The translations under genes were made by a program, and so were the position numbers. Shown one piece after another: positions 8,573 to 17,020 of a stretch of DNA of 38,823 nt (the first letter of the stretch is position 1; each line of letters starts with the position of its first letter). The notes beneath the pieces are model-generated. The model made no database searches, was not told the DNA's origin, and was given only the letters and a program-made list of their open reading frames with translations. The stretch covers positions 1-38,823 of the forward strand of contig CAOKPU010000028.1 of assembly GCA_948470755.1 (NCBI GenBank), read 5' to 3'. Source of the DNA: an uncultured Lachnospiraceae bacterium. Its GTDB lineage: Bacteria; Bacillota; Clostridia; Lachnospirales; Lachnospiraceae.

Positions 8573-10255
8573 TTATTTCCCGCCCCCAATGCCAAGCCTG
8601 TTAATCGCCGAGAAAATAGCTCTTACGGAAGCCCTTGTAATATTGGAACTTACGCCTACGCCATAAGTTACGCTTCCGTTGTCCACATCCAGCAAGTGGA
8701 TATAAGCTGCCGCCTGGGAATTGGAGCCGCTCTGAAGGGCGTGTTCTTCATAATCCAGAATCTTCATTTCTTCTCCGATGACTTCCTGAAGCCCCCGTTT
8801 TACTGCATCAATCGGCCCATTCCCTACCGCTTCAAACGTTTTTTCCATGCCATGATCCGTATAAATGACTGTTACGCGGGTATCAAATTCGGAAGTCGTC
8901 TCGTCGCTCAGATCATCTACTCGCAGCCTTCTAAAGTGTATCGGTTCTTTACGATCCAGATATTCTTCCCTGAACTGCTGCATAATCTCATCCGGGGATA
9001 CTTCACCCTGTTTTTCCGATATTCTTTGAATCACATTTGCAAACTCCTTATGCATCCCTTTCGGAAGCTTAAATCCAAAGTAAGTATCCATCACAAAGGC
9101 TACGCCGCCTTTTCCGGACTGGGAATTGATCCTGACGATCGGTTCGTATTCCCTTCCGATATCGGCAGGATCTATAGGAAGATACGGCACCTGCCATATT
9201 TCGCTTTTTCTTTCTTTCATCGCTTTTATGCCTTTATTGATCGCATCTTGATGGGAGCCGGAAAACGCGGTAAATACCAGCTTGCCTGCATACGGGTGCC
9301 TGGGATGGATCGGGATTTTACAGCATCTCTCATATATTTCAATAATATCATTGATTTTTTCTATATTTAATTCCGGATTGATCCCCTGAGAAAACATATT
9401 ATAGGCAACATTCAGGATATCCACATTCCCGGTTCTCTCACCATTGCCAAAAAGCGTTCCTTCCACCCTTTGCGCCCCTGCCAGGATCGAAAGTTCTGCA
9501 CTTGCAACCCCCGTTCCCCTGTCATTATGGGGATGGACACTTAAAATAATGCTTTCCCTGTCCTTAAAATGCTTATTCATCCATTCGATCTGATCCGCAT
9601 ATACATTCGGAGTTGTCATTTCCACAGTGGACGGCAGATTTATAATGATTGGGTTTTCTTTCGTCGCCCCCCAGGTTTCCTGGACTGCGGTACATATCTC
9701 CAATGCAAAATCCAATTCCGTTCCCGTGAAGCTTTCCGGGGAGTATTCCAATATAATCTTTCCCGGGAATTTTTCCGCCCTTTCCTTTACCCATTTTGTG
9801 CCTTGTACGGCGATATCAATAATTTCCTTCTTATCCATGCCAAACACCACATCCCTTTGAAGGGTCGATGTAGAATTATAAATATGCACGATCGCCTGGC
9901 TGCAGCCTTCGATGGACTCAAAAGTCCTCTCTATTTGTTCTTCGCGGCACTGGGTCAGCACTTGAACCCATACGTCATCAGGTATCATCTTCCTGTCCAC
10001 GAGCTGGCGCAGGAAATCATACTCAATCTGGCTGGCTGCAGGAAATCCGATCTCAATTTCCCTGAATCCCAGCTTGATCAAATACTGGAACATCTCAATT
10101 TTTTCACTTACTACCATAGGGTCGATCAAGGCCTGATTCCCATCACGCAAATCTACGCTGCACCATATGGGGGCTTTTTCCACTTCCCTGCCCGGCCATT
10201 CCCGTTCCGGATAAATCACTACCGGATTTCTCCGGTATCTTCCATAATTCAGCAT
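8573..10255 (-). CDS. leuA: 2-isopropylmalate synthase (long form)
   Basis: This 560-residue enzyme condenses acetyl-CoA with 2-ketoisovalerate, the first committed step of leucine synthesis. It belongs to the longer LeuA group, seen from the start PIWCSVDLRDGNQALIDPM (metal-binding Asp and the substrate Arg) and the metal-binding SVHPHNDRG motif. The catalytic domain fills about residues 25-330. The C-terminal part from about 430 is the LeuA regulatory domain expected to bind leucine, with a glycine-rich end. GGAGG lies 8 bases before the ATG. It stands alone, without leuB/C/D nearby. Confidence 0.93.
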   Translation of the reverse strand: MLNYGRYRRNPVVIYPEREWPGREVEKAPIWCSVDLRDGNQALIDPMVVSEKIEMFQYLIKLGFREIEIGFPAASQIEYDFLRQLVDRKMIPDDVWVQVLTQCREEQIERTFESIEGCSQAIVHIYNSTSTLQRDVVFGMDKKEIIDIAVQGTKWVKERAEKFPGKIILEYSPESFTGTELDFALEICTAVQETWGATKENPIIINLPSTVEMTTPNVYADQIEWMNKHFKDRESIILSVHPHNDRGTGVASAELSILAGAQRVEGTLFGNGERTGNVDILNVAYNMFSQGINPELNIEKINDIIEIYERCCKIPIHPRHPYAGKLVFTAFSGSHQDAINKGIKAMKERKSEIWQVPYLPIDPADIGREYEPIVRINSQSGKGGVAFVMDTYFGFKLPKGMHKEFANVIQRISEKQGEVSPDEIMQQFREEYLDRKEPIHFRRLRVDDLSDETTSEFDTRVTVIYTDHGMEKTFEAVGNGPIDAVKRGLQEVIGEEMKILDYEEHALQSGSNSQAAAYIHLLDVDNGSVTYGVGVSSNITRASVRAIFSAINRLGIGGGK

Positions 10256-10299
10256 GTTTCATTCCTCCATTTTTGTTTGATAAGGTATTTATGATAATC

Positions 10300-10382
10300 G
10301 AGTAGGGGAAAGGCCTTTCTCCTACTCGCGCGCCGGCCACCCGCCGGCTTGCCGACATTTTCCTTGAGACGCCCATATGCAT
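10300..10382 (-). repeat. leuA leader palindrome and GC-rich repeat
   Basis: A 28-base near-perfect palindrome (10300-10327; GAGTAGG and CCTACTC arms) is followed upstream, on the minus strand, by a GC-rich stretch rich in GCCGGC. It lies between the ptsH terminator and leuA. I see neither a T-box motif nor a run of leucine codons, so amino-acid attenuation is not supported. It may be one of the GC-rich intergenic repeats found in this window. Confidence 0.4.
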
Positions 10383-10409
10383 ATAAAAGCCGGCTCAAAG
10401 AGCCGGCTT
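10383..10409 (-). terminator. Terminator of ptsH
   Basis: AAGCCGGCTC pairs with GAGCCGGCTT around a 3-base loop. On the minus strand it is followed by TTTTATAT. It lies 36 bases after the ptsH stop. Confidence 0.85.
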
Positions 10410-10444
10410 GTTTTGATTCCTGTTGCTTTATCCACAATTAACGA

Positions 10445-10708
10445 TCACTCCCCAAGGCCGCTTTCAATTGCATGAATCAGAGCCTTTAACGCCTCTTCTT
10501 CATCCTCGCCCTCACAGACAAACTCAACTTCATCACCACATTTTACGCACGCGCCAAGCACGCTTAGCACGCTTTTCGCATTTGCCGTATTCTCCCTGAA
10601 TGTAAATGTAATTAATGATTTAAACTGCATCGCTTCTTTGCATAGAATGCCTGCCGGTCTTAGATGTAGCCCAGTGGGGTTTTTAATAGTTACCTTTTGG
10701 CTTACCAT
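10445..10708 (-). CDS. ptsH: Phosphocarrier protein HPr (housekeeping copy)
   Basis: This 87-residue protein is the general phosphate carrier between EI and the sugar-specific EIIA proteins. His15 lies in GLHLRPAG and the regulatory Ser46 in TANAKSVLSVLG, so it can be both a phosphate donor and a target of HprK/P for catabolite control. The GACVKCGDEVEF and acidic GEDEEEAL segments are typical of clostridial HPr. AAGGAG precedes the ATG. It appears monocistronic, with its own promoter and terminator. It contrasts with the Lys46 paralogue in the PTS operon. Confidence 0.93.
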   Translation of the reverse strand: MVSQKVTIKNPTGLHLRPAGILCKEAMQFKSLITFTFRENTANAKSVLSVLGACVKCGDEVEFVCEGEDEEEALKALIHAIESGLGE

Positions 10709-10820
10709 ACCCTCTTCTCCTTCACTTCATATGCTTTTGTTAATATCTTCTTACTAACTGCCCATCAGCCCTTCACTTAGAATGCCTGAATATGTGATAA
10801 CTGCATATGTCCTACTTATT

Positions 10821-10850
10821 ACTATACCATCTTTTTCTTCACTTGTGAAG
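10821..10850 (-). promoter_or_regulatory. ptsH promoter with overlapping palindrome
   Basis: On the minus strand, TTCACA (10844-10849) and TATAGT (10821-10826) are separated by 17 bases. The -35 box lies inside the palindrome CTTCAC-N2-GTGAAG (10837-10850), a possible repressor site. Confidence 0.6.
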
Positions 10851-10887
10851 CCTTCTTCTTAAAGTTAAAGCAATATATCTTTGGCTA

Positions 10888-12237
10888 CTATAGCATAATA
10901 TTCTGAATCAGCTCCGCAAGTTTTTTTGCTTCCGCATCAATCTGTTTTTTGTCTTTTCCCTCAATCATCACGCGCACTTTCGGTTCCGTTCCCGATGGAC
11001 GGATCAGCACCCGCCCTTCGCCGGCAAATTTCTTATCCAGTGTTGCAATAGCCTCTGCAATTTCCGGGTATTCCATATAATGCTCTTTTTTATGGTTCGG
11101 CACCTTCGCATTAACAAGGGCCTGAGGCATCACTTCCATAATTTTGGAAAGTTCGGATAACGGCTGTTTCGTCTCTACCATAACCTGAAGAAGATGAAGC
11201 GCGCTAAGCAGGCCGTCCCCGGTAGTATTTTCATCCAGGAAAATAATATGTCCCGACTGCTCCCCGCCCAGGCTCGCGCCGATTTCCTTCATCCTTTCCA
11301 GCACATATCGGTCGCCGACCTTCGTCTGCTCAATCCGGATCCCGTTCTTTTCCCCCATCAGGAAGAAACCCAAATTGCTCATCACGGTAGCGATAATTCT
11401 GTTGCCTTTCAGTTTGCCTTGTGTCTTCATATGATTGCCCACGATTGCCAGCACCTGATCCCCGTCAATGATATTCCCTAATTCATCCACCGCCAGCAGC
11501 CTATCCGCATCACCGTCAAATGCAAGCCCTATATCAGCCTTTTCATACACTACTCTGGCTTGAAGCTCCTCCATATGGGTAGATCCACAATTCGCATTAA
11601 TATTCGTTCCATCCGGATTATTGTGGATAGCCACAATTTCCCCTCCCAGCTCTTTAAGAGCCTCAACCGATGTATAATAAGAAGCCCCTTCCGCACAATC
11701 CACTACTATTTTTAACCCGCGCAGATCTACATTAACGGCCTTTATCGAATGGTTGATATATTCTTCTCTCGCATCCGTACGGTATTTTATCTTCCCCACA
11801 CTGGCTCCTGTAGGAAACTTCACATCTTTCATCCCATTTTTAATCAGTTCCTCGATTTCATCTTCCAATTCATCCGGCAGTTTATATCCATCACCGTCGA
11901 AAAACTTAATCCCGTTAAATTCCACCGGGTTATGTGAAGCGGAAACTACCACGCCCGCATCCACTTTATACTTTCTTGTCAAATAGGCGATAGCCGGCGT
12001 CGGAAGGACTCCTACATATACACAATTCGCCCCTACTGCACAAGCCCCTGCCATCAGCGCGTTCGCAAGCATATCGCTGGATATACGCGTATCACACCCT
12101 ACCATGATCGTAGGTTTATGCTCTTTTTCTTTTGTCAGCACATATGCCCCTGCCTGCCCGAGCTGCATGGCAAGCACAGGCGTCAGTTCTTCGTTTGCAA
12201 CCCCTCTTACCCCGTCAGTGCCAAATAATCTGCCCAT
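10888..12237 (-). CDS. glmM: Phosphoglucosamine mutase
   Basis: This 449-residue enzyme interconverts glucosamine-6-phosphate and glucosamine-1-phosphate, leading to UDP-GlcNAc for peptidoglycan. Landmarks are the MGRLFGTDGVRG start, the catalytic phosphoserine Ser101 in VVSASHNP, the metal-binding loop FDGDADR, the sugar-binding GEQSGHI and the phosphate-binding RPSGTEPKVRV. An ATG two codons upstream touches the GGAGG ribosome site, so the second ATG, 6 bases after it, is the start. It is the last gene of the conserved cdaA-cdaR-glmM operon; GlmM is known to bind and restrain CdaA in several Bacillota. Confidence 0.95.
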   Translation of the reverse strand: MGRLFGTDGVRGVANEELTPVLAMQLGQAGAYVLTKEKEHKPTIMVGCDTRISSDMLANALMAGACAVGANCVYVGVLPTPAIAYLTRKYKVDAGVVVSASHNPVEFNGIKFFDGDGYKLPDELEDEIEELIKNGMKDVKFPTGASVGKIKYRTDAREEYINHSIKAVNVDLRGLKIVVDCAEGASYYTSVEALKELGGEIVAIHNNPDGTNINANCGSTHMEELQARVVYEKADIGLAFDGDADRLLAVDELGNIIDGDQVLAIVGNHMKTQGKLKGNRIIATVMSNLGFFLMGEKNGIRIEQTKVGDRYVLERMKEIGASLGGEQSGHIIFLDENTTGDGLLSALHLLQVMVETKQPLSELSKIMEVMPQALVNAKVPNHKKEHYMEYPEIAEAIATLDKKFAGEGRVLIRPSGTEPKVRVMIEGKDKKQIDAEAKKLAELIQNIML

Positions 12238-12257
12238 ACACATCCTCCATTCCTGTT

Positions 12258-13535
12258 TTATTCCTTTTCCCTTATATTAAGCCTAACTGTTACATTTTCT
12301 CTTAAGCTTATCGTTTCCGGCAGATTAAAGGATAAATTTACATCATAATATCCTTCTCCCAATTCTTCTATAATGCCGGCTTCCAGCAGGCGGTTGATGT
12401 CTACTACCCCCCTGACCTGATTTGCATCCAGAGCATTGATTTCCTCTGCCAGGCCTCTGATCTGTACCGGGAATTCTTCTTCATAAGTGGACACCACTCC
12501 TTCATACTGTTCCGGAAGATTCTCTATCACGATATTCTCTTCCGAAAGCATAATCGTCCTGACCACTTCCTGTTCCACATATGCAGTAACCGAAACATTA
12601 CCGTCAAAGTCTGCATTGCCCAATTCTACATTACCCGGAAGGTAAGGACGGATATCTACTACCGTCGTTACATTCCCGACGGCCCCTGTCAGGTCGATTG
12701 CCGTATCCGGGACGTCAATGGACGACAGATTCCGCAATACACTCCCTTTCCCTGCCAACACAATACTGCCCGGCTCGCTGCTTATGACGCCGGTTGCCCT
12801 ATAGCCGTCCGCAGGCGTTCCCGATGCCGTAAATTGCACCGGCACTGCTTTGGTTGCCAGGATTTCCACATTGACGCCTACCGTATTAATATTTAATGTC
12901 AGCCCGTCTTTAGGCACTTCTTCCCCTTTGGAATCATACAGTTTGATTTCTGCATTCGTGCCAATATCACCTGTAAATCCTGCGATCCCAACACTAACTT
13001 CCGCCGTTTCAATCATAGATACCAGCGAATCCGGCCCGGATACTCTTACCAGGTTCTGATCAGTAGTTACATTCCCAACAATATAGCCATCCTGCAAAGT
13101 CCCGTATGTCCCGGCCTTTAGCGGTATCGAAATGCTCTTCCTGTCTTCCACCTTGATTTTTACTACATCCGAGCTGGCCCGTATGCTGTCCAGGCTGTCA
13201 TTATATTGAGCCGTTGACAATTCGATGGGGATTGTATTATCTTCTGTCAGTTTATTCATGTCTGCAATAGCGATCAAGTCTTTTTCATCTAAATTGCTCA
13301 TTACCCTTTTCGGCCCCGTAATCGACACCCATCCGATAATATTGGAATTATCCAATATCTCATACATTTTCCCCTGGCTGATAAGAACTTCATCATTGAT
13401 GATGGTTACCGGGACATTCGTACTCCTACGGGTAGTGGCAGGATTATTTATATTCGTTACGATGAGCCATAAAAGGGCGGCAAAAAGAACAGAACCTATC
13501 TTAAGCCCTAGGTTGTCAGTCAGTTTCTTTTTCAT
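12258..13535 (-). CDS. cdaR: YbbR-domain regulator of diadenylate cyclase
   Basis: This protein of about 425 residues has one N-terminal membrane helix (GLKIGSVLFAALLWLIVTNI) and a long extracellular part built of repeated YbbR domains. CdaR proteins modulate CdaA activity from outside the membrane. The frame stays open upstream to 13598, but the chosen ATG at 13535 gives the typical MKKKLTDNLGLKIGS start and overlaps the cdaA stop by 20 bases, as is usual in this operon. The gap to glmM is 20 bases. Confidence 0.9.
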   Translation of the reverse strand: MKKKLTDNLGLKIGSVLFAALLWLIVTNINNPATTRRSTNVPVTIINDEVLISQGKMYEILDNSNIIGWVSITGPKRVMSNLDEKDLIAIADMNKLTEDNTIPIELSTAQYNDSLDSIRASSDVVKIKVEDRKSISIPLKAGTYGTLQDGYIVGNVTTDQNLVRVSGPDSLVSMIETAEVSVGIAGFTGDIGTNAEIKLYDSKGEEVPKDGLTLNINTVGVNVEILATKAVPVQFTASGTPADGYRATGVISSEPGSIVLAGKGSVLRNLSSIDVPDTAIDLTGAVGNVTTVVDIRPYLPGNVELGNADFDGNVSVTAYVEQEVVRTIMLSEENIVIENLPEQYEGVVSTYEEEFPVQIRGLAEEINALDANQVRGVVDINRLLEAGIIEELGEGYYDVNLSFNLPETISLRENVTVRLNIREKE

Positions 13536-14388
13536 TCTTTTCCCTTCCCTTCCAAAGCTTACGGCGCTTTTCTTCTTCCGGTTTCCCCTGGATTTCACGC
13601 AGCCTTTCCTTTAACGCATCCCCATTCAGGTTCCTTTCCAGATCCCCTTCGTAAGCAATGCTGATCCTTCCCGTTTCCTCGGATACAATCACTGTCATAG
13701 AATCAGTCACTTCGGAAATACCTACTCCCGCCCTGTGTCTTGTCCCCAGTTCTTTACTTAGAAGCATATTATCGGATAAAGGAAGATAACAGGTTGCGGA
13801 AGTCACCCTGTTCCCGCGTATAATCACCGCACCGTCGTGCAACGGCGTATTATGTTCAAATATATTGATCAAAAGCTGGCTGGAAACGATGCCGTCAATA
13901 TCAATCCCCGTTCTTTCGTATTCCACTAACGGCTGAGATTTCTCAATAACAATCAAAGCGCCCGTTTTTACTTTCCCCATTTCCACGCACGCCTTCGCTA
14001 TCTCGTTAATTGTACGGTCAGAAAAAAGGCCGGTATTGGATTTCCCTGAATCAAACGGTAAAATAGAAGCTATCAGATTCTTCCTGCCGAGTTCTTCCAT
14101 CGCCTTCCTAAGTTCCGGCTGCAAGATCACAATAATTACCGTAGATGCTATACCGACCAGGTTTTGAGCAATCCATAGAATTGTATCCATGCTAAAAATT
14201 GCTGCTATCAGCCAAAATATGGCGATTACAACAATTCCCTTTAGCAACGACCATGCCTTTGTATTTTTCACCCATAACAGAATATTGTACATCAGAAATG
14301 AGAGAATGATTATCTCTACAATATCCGTCCAGCTAACATCCGGCATATGCCTAAAGTATGTGTCCATAAATTCTTGAATCTGCTGCAT
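13516..14388 (-). CDS. cdaA: Diadenylate cyclase CdaA
   Basis: This 290-residue membrane enzyme makes cyclic di-AMP from two ATP. Three hydrophobic segments (about 22-42, 48-66 and 70-92) precede the DAC domain, which carries both signature motifs, LHDGAVII and GTRHRAGVG. The C-terminus is charged and rich in Lys, Arg and Glu. It is the first gene of cdaA-cdaR-glmM. c-di-AMP controls potassium and osmolyte balance and cell-wall homeostasis, which fits the link with glmM. The ribosome site is weak (GGAATGAG). Confidence 0.94.
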   Translation of the reverse strand: MQQIQEFMDTYFRHMPDVSWTDIVEIIILSFLMYNILLWVKNTKAWSLLKGIVVIAIFWLIAAIFSMDTILWIAQNLVGIASTVIIVILQPELRKAMEELGRKNLIASILPFDSGKSNTGLFSDRTINEIAKACVEMGKVKTGALIVIEKSQPLVEYERTGIDIDGIVSSQLLINIFEHNTPLHDGAVIIRGNRVTSATCYLPLSDNMLLSKELGTRHRAGVGISEVTDSMTVIVSEETGRISIAYEGDLERNLNGDALKERLREIQGKPEEEKRRKLWKGREKNEKETD

Positions 14389-14412
14389 TTTAACTCATTC
14401 CAGTCTTAATTA

Positions 14413-15405
14413 TTAATCACTTAATTTAGAATTGCCTGCTCTTTTCCCTTCCATGCTTTTCTGGGAAGGGCGTGCTTTCTTTTGTTGGTTGATCTTCTTT
14501 ACCTTGCGTTCCGGCGTTGCTACCGTAACCTTCGGCACCGCCTTCACATAATAATAATATTCATCGTCCTCAAACTGGACTTTCTCCGTCCTGCTGTAAT
14601 CCACATTAAAAGCAAAAAACTGTATCACGGCCGCTATACATGCGGCTGCTATACTGCCAAGTATGACCCCTCCGATAGCCACATTCGTATCAAACATTAA
14701 ATCGCCTACAACAAGCAGCATGATGTTTATCAAGGAACCTGCTATCGTGGCAATCGTCCACGAATGATCGATGGGAAGCCTCCTGACCAGATATACGAGG
14801 ATCAGCGTAACCGCAAACGCCGCGGCCGTTACCGCCATCGTCCGATTATCCATCATACCATCAATGATAAACCTGAATTTGGCAGTAATCTCTTCCGCTT
14901 CCATGGAAACCAATGTAGTCGTGCTTTCATTCACATATGCCAACAGATAGTATGCCACCGTCCCGCAAGCTACCGATACCGCAGAAGCGGGAGTCCCCAA
15001 CAGCCCCATGGCAATAGGGATTACATATGGTATATGCATCCAAAAACAAATTGGCGTCAATATGACTACCACCGTATCCCTTGGGGAAAAACGGAAGTAG
15101 AGCAAAAACATAAGCAGAAACGCCGCCAGCACAACAACAGCGCACTCCAAAGACAAAGCATATACATGCAGAAGCACAAATGCCGCCGCAACGATAATGG
15201 TAAAATTCATCGGCATAAAAGAACACATTAATGCTGCCACTAACACTATCTCTATCTTATCAATCTTTTCCATAAACCCGAGCTTATAATTAATCAGCAT
15301 AAGGCTTATGAATGCAAGTATAAACTTCCACAGGGGCATAAGGTATACGTCATACTTCCCATAGAATTTTTTTAAATATTGTTTTGCAACAAGTAATGAT
15401 GTCAT
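14413..15405 (-). CDS. Conserved polytopic membrane protein of unknown function
   Basis: This 330-residue protein has about eight to ten hydrophobic segments between residues 25 and 275, then a charged cytoplasmic tail with FEDDEYYYYVKAVPKVTV and a Lys/Arg/Gln-rich end. I recognise no catalytic motif or ABC permease signature, although similar clostridial proteins are sometimes labelled as permeases. It lies 24 bases upstream of cdaA and probably shares its transcript, so a role in envelope or osmotic physiology is possible but unproven. AAAGGA precedes the ATG. A small hairpin AGGGCT-N5-AGCCCT lies in the gap before it. Confidence 0.8.
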   Translation of the reverse strand: MTSLLVAKQYLKKFYGKYDVYLMPLWKFILAFISLMLINYKLGFMEKIDKIEIVLVAALMCSFMPMNFTIIVAAAFVLLHVYALSLECAVVVLAAFLLMFLLYFRFSPRDTVVVILTPICFWMHIPYVIPIAMGLLGTPASAVSVACGTVAYYLLAYVNESTTTLVSMEAEEITAKFRFIIDGMMDNRTMAVTAAAFAVTLILVYLVRRLPIDHSWTIATIAGSLINIMLLVVGDLMFDTNVAIGGVILGSIAAACIAAVIQFFAFNVDYSRTEKVQFEDDEYYYYVKAVPKVTVATPERKVKKINQQKKARPSQKSMEGKRAGNSKLSD

Positions 15406-15439
15406 AGTAATTTCCTTTCAGGGCTTTATCAGCCCTGTT

Positions 15440-15829
15440 TTATGTTTTATCATACATGCTGGCAAGCCTGCGCAAATTATTCATGTACAGCTTGACGCCG
15501 TTCTTTGCTTTGGCGTACCGATAGCAATATACCGCATAAGAGATTATGGAATATATTCCTATTGCAAGTAAATATTTCATTAAAACGGACTTGCCAAATT
15601 CCATCAAATCCATTTTATAAATATCCATCATGAAAATTTCAAAATCGTAAAAAATGTACATCCCAAATACGACTGCAAATGCAATCGTCCCACAGACAAA
15701 AGATTTCAATATTTGCAGCCAGACATAATCACCCCTGAAATAATTCATAATGGAATCATTCTTTTTTCCTTCGTTTTCCTCATAAGAGGCCATCTTCGTC
15801 ATCAAGATGATTCTTTCCTGATTCAGCAT
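15440..15829 (-). CDS. Small membrane protein of unknown function
   Basis: This protein of about 129 residues has two hydrophobic segments (about 40-62 and 83-103) and charged ends. The open frame extends upstream to a TTG at 15850, but AGGAGAG lies 5 bases before the ATG at 15829 (MLNQER), which is the better start. It begins 10 bases after the yvyF stop and runs into the next membrane gene, so it sits in the middle of a long minus-strand transcript. I do not recognise a family. Confidence 0.7.
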   Translation of the reverse strand: MLNQERIILMTKMASYEENEGKKNDSIMNYFRGDYVWLQILKSFVCGTIAFAVVFGMYIFYDFEIFMMDIYKMDLMEFGKSVLMKYLLAIGIYSIISYAVYCYRYAKAKNGVKLYMNNLRRLASMYDKT

Positions 15830-15839
15830 AGTCTCTCTC

Positions 15840-16250
15840 CTATCGGTCAAGGAAATGCATCTTGGGGTTATCCTTTGTATCTTTCGGCTTTTGTGCCACC
15901 GTCACAGCCGGCTTCTTATATGCGCTCTGTAGATTCTGGGTCATGCTCATCTTGCATTTATCACAGAAACGTCCGCTGCGGATCGGTGCGCCGCAGGATT
16001 CGCAGTTTAAACCAATCTGAGAATCCGAAGAAAATTCGAGACGCTCTTCCCTCAGCCACTGTTTGATCTGCTGAGTGGAAACATCGCATTCATCCGCCAC
16101 TTCACGGATGCCGCATCCTGGATGATCATAGACGTATTTTTTCACTTCCTGGAATTTCTCTTCCAAGCTGTCTTTACATTCCGGGCATACTACAGGCCCC
16201 ATCACATAATTAAACATTTTTCCGCATTTCTTACAATTCCGTACATCCAT
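15840..16250 (-). CDS. Flagellar operon protein, YvyF/TIGR03826-like
   Basis: This protein of about 136 residues has two zinc-ribbon-like cysteine pairs: CKKC with CPEC near the N-terminus and CESC with CDKC near the C-terminus. A helix-turn-helix-like middle (GIREVADECDVSTQQIKQWLREE) lies between them. This is the layout of YvyF, which lies beside comF and the late flagellar genes in Bacillus. GGAGG lies 8 bases before the ATG at 16250; the longer open frame to 16298 lacks such a site. It follows comF directly, as in Bacillus. Its biochemical role is not established. Confidence 0.85.
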   Translation of the reverse strand: MDVRNCKKCGKMFNYVMGPVVCPECKDSLEEKFQEVKKYVYDHPGCGIREVADECDVSTQQIKQWLREERLEFSSDSQIGLNCESCGAPIRSGRFCDKCKMSMTQNLQSAYKKPAVTVAQKPKDTKDNPKMHFLDR

Positions 16251-16266
16251 ATATAAGTCCTCCACT

Positions 16267-16986
16267 TCATTGTCCCCGGCCAATTGCCAGCACTGCAAAG
16301 TATATATTTTTTATCCCTGCCGCCTGCAAGGTAGCCGCCATAGCGTCAATCGTACTTCCGGTTGTATAAATATCATCAATAATTACAATCGTATTTAATT
16401 TTACATCATTTCTATGGATTTTAAAAGCCCTTTTCAAATTATTTTGTCTTTGAATATCATCCAAATCCTTCTGCGGAGCTGTTTTTTTCCATCTTTTCAC
16501 TATATTGCTATATACCGGTACGCCAGTCCGTGCCGAGACTTCCCATGCAAGAAGTTCTGCCTGATTGTATCCCCGCTGCCGTTTTCTGGAAGGATGGACC
16601 GGTACCGGCATCAAGGCCTCAGGTTTCCACTGTATAAACTTTTCTTCCAACTTTTTTGCCATGCATCTTCCAAAGAAGACGGCATATTCCTGCCTTCCTT
16701 TATATTTAAACCGATATATGGCAGGCGCTACGCTTTTATATTCAAACGCCGCCATCCCACATTGGTATACATGCTTTTTTCTGCTGCAGTCATGGCAATA
16801 TTCTTCTTCCTCCGTTACAGGTTTCCCGCATTTCATACATGCCGGCCCCCGGATCAGCTTTACTTTTTCCATACAAGGCTGACAAATATCCCCCCGGCCA
16901 AATCCCACAATGCCGTCGCACACCGGGCATCTTCCGGGAAACAAAAGATCCAGGGCCGCTTTTTTTAATTCATAATTTCTTTTCAT
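16267..16986 (-). CDS. comF: ComF family phosphoribosyltransferase-like protein
   Basis: This protein of about 239 residues has the ComF layout. An N-terminal double zinc finger (CPVC/CQPC and CMKC/CHDC) precedes a phosphoribosyltransferase-like domain with the PRPP-loop motif TIVIIDDIYTTGST and the ComF segment RKRQRGYNQAELLA. ComF proteins take part in DNA uptake and processing during competence; a helicase partner (ComFA) is not seen here, but recD2 lies directly upstream. GGAGG is only 3 bases before the ATG at 16986, a tight spacing. A TTG at 17013 is a less likely start. Confidence 0.88.
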   Translation of the reverse strand: MKRNYELKKAALDLLFPGRCPVCDGIVGFGRGDICQPCMEKVKLIRGPACMKCGKPVTEEEEYCHDCSRKKHVYQCGMAAFEYKSVAPAIYRFKYKGRQEYAVFFGRCMAKKLEEKFIQWKPEALMPVPVHPSRKRQRGYNQAELLAWEVSARTGVPVYSNIVKRWKKTAPQKDLDDIQRQNNLKRAFKIHRNDVKLNTIVIIDDIYTTGSTIDAMAATLQAAGIKNIYFAVLAIGRGQ

Positions 16987-17020
16987 TTTCCTCCGTAATG
17001 TTTCTCCGGGCAAGAGTCCA

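Noticed and set aside
8537-10294. Plus-strand open frames of 277 and 241 codons opposite leuA
   Set aside because: Both are antisense to intact leuA and rich in Phe, Arg and His with no recognisable domain.
10256-10440. Possible T-box or leucine attenuator before leuA
   Set aside because: No T-box sequence, specifier stem or leucine-rich leader peptide is seen; the region is only a palindrome plus GC-rich repeat.
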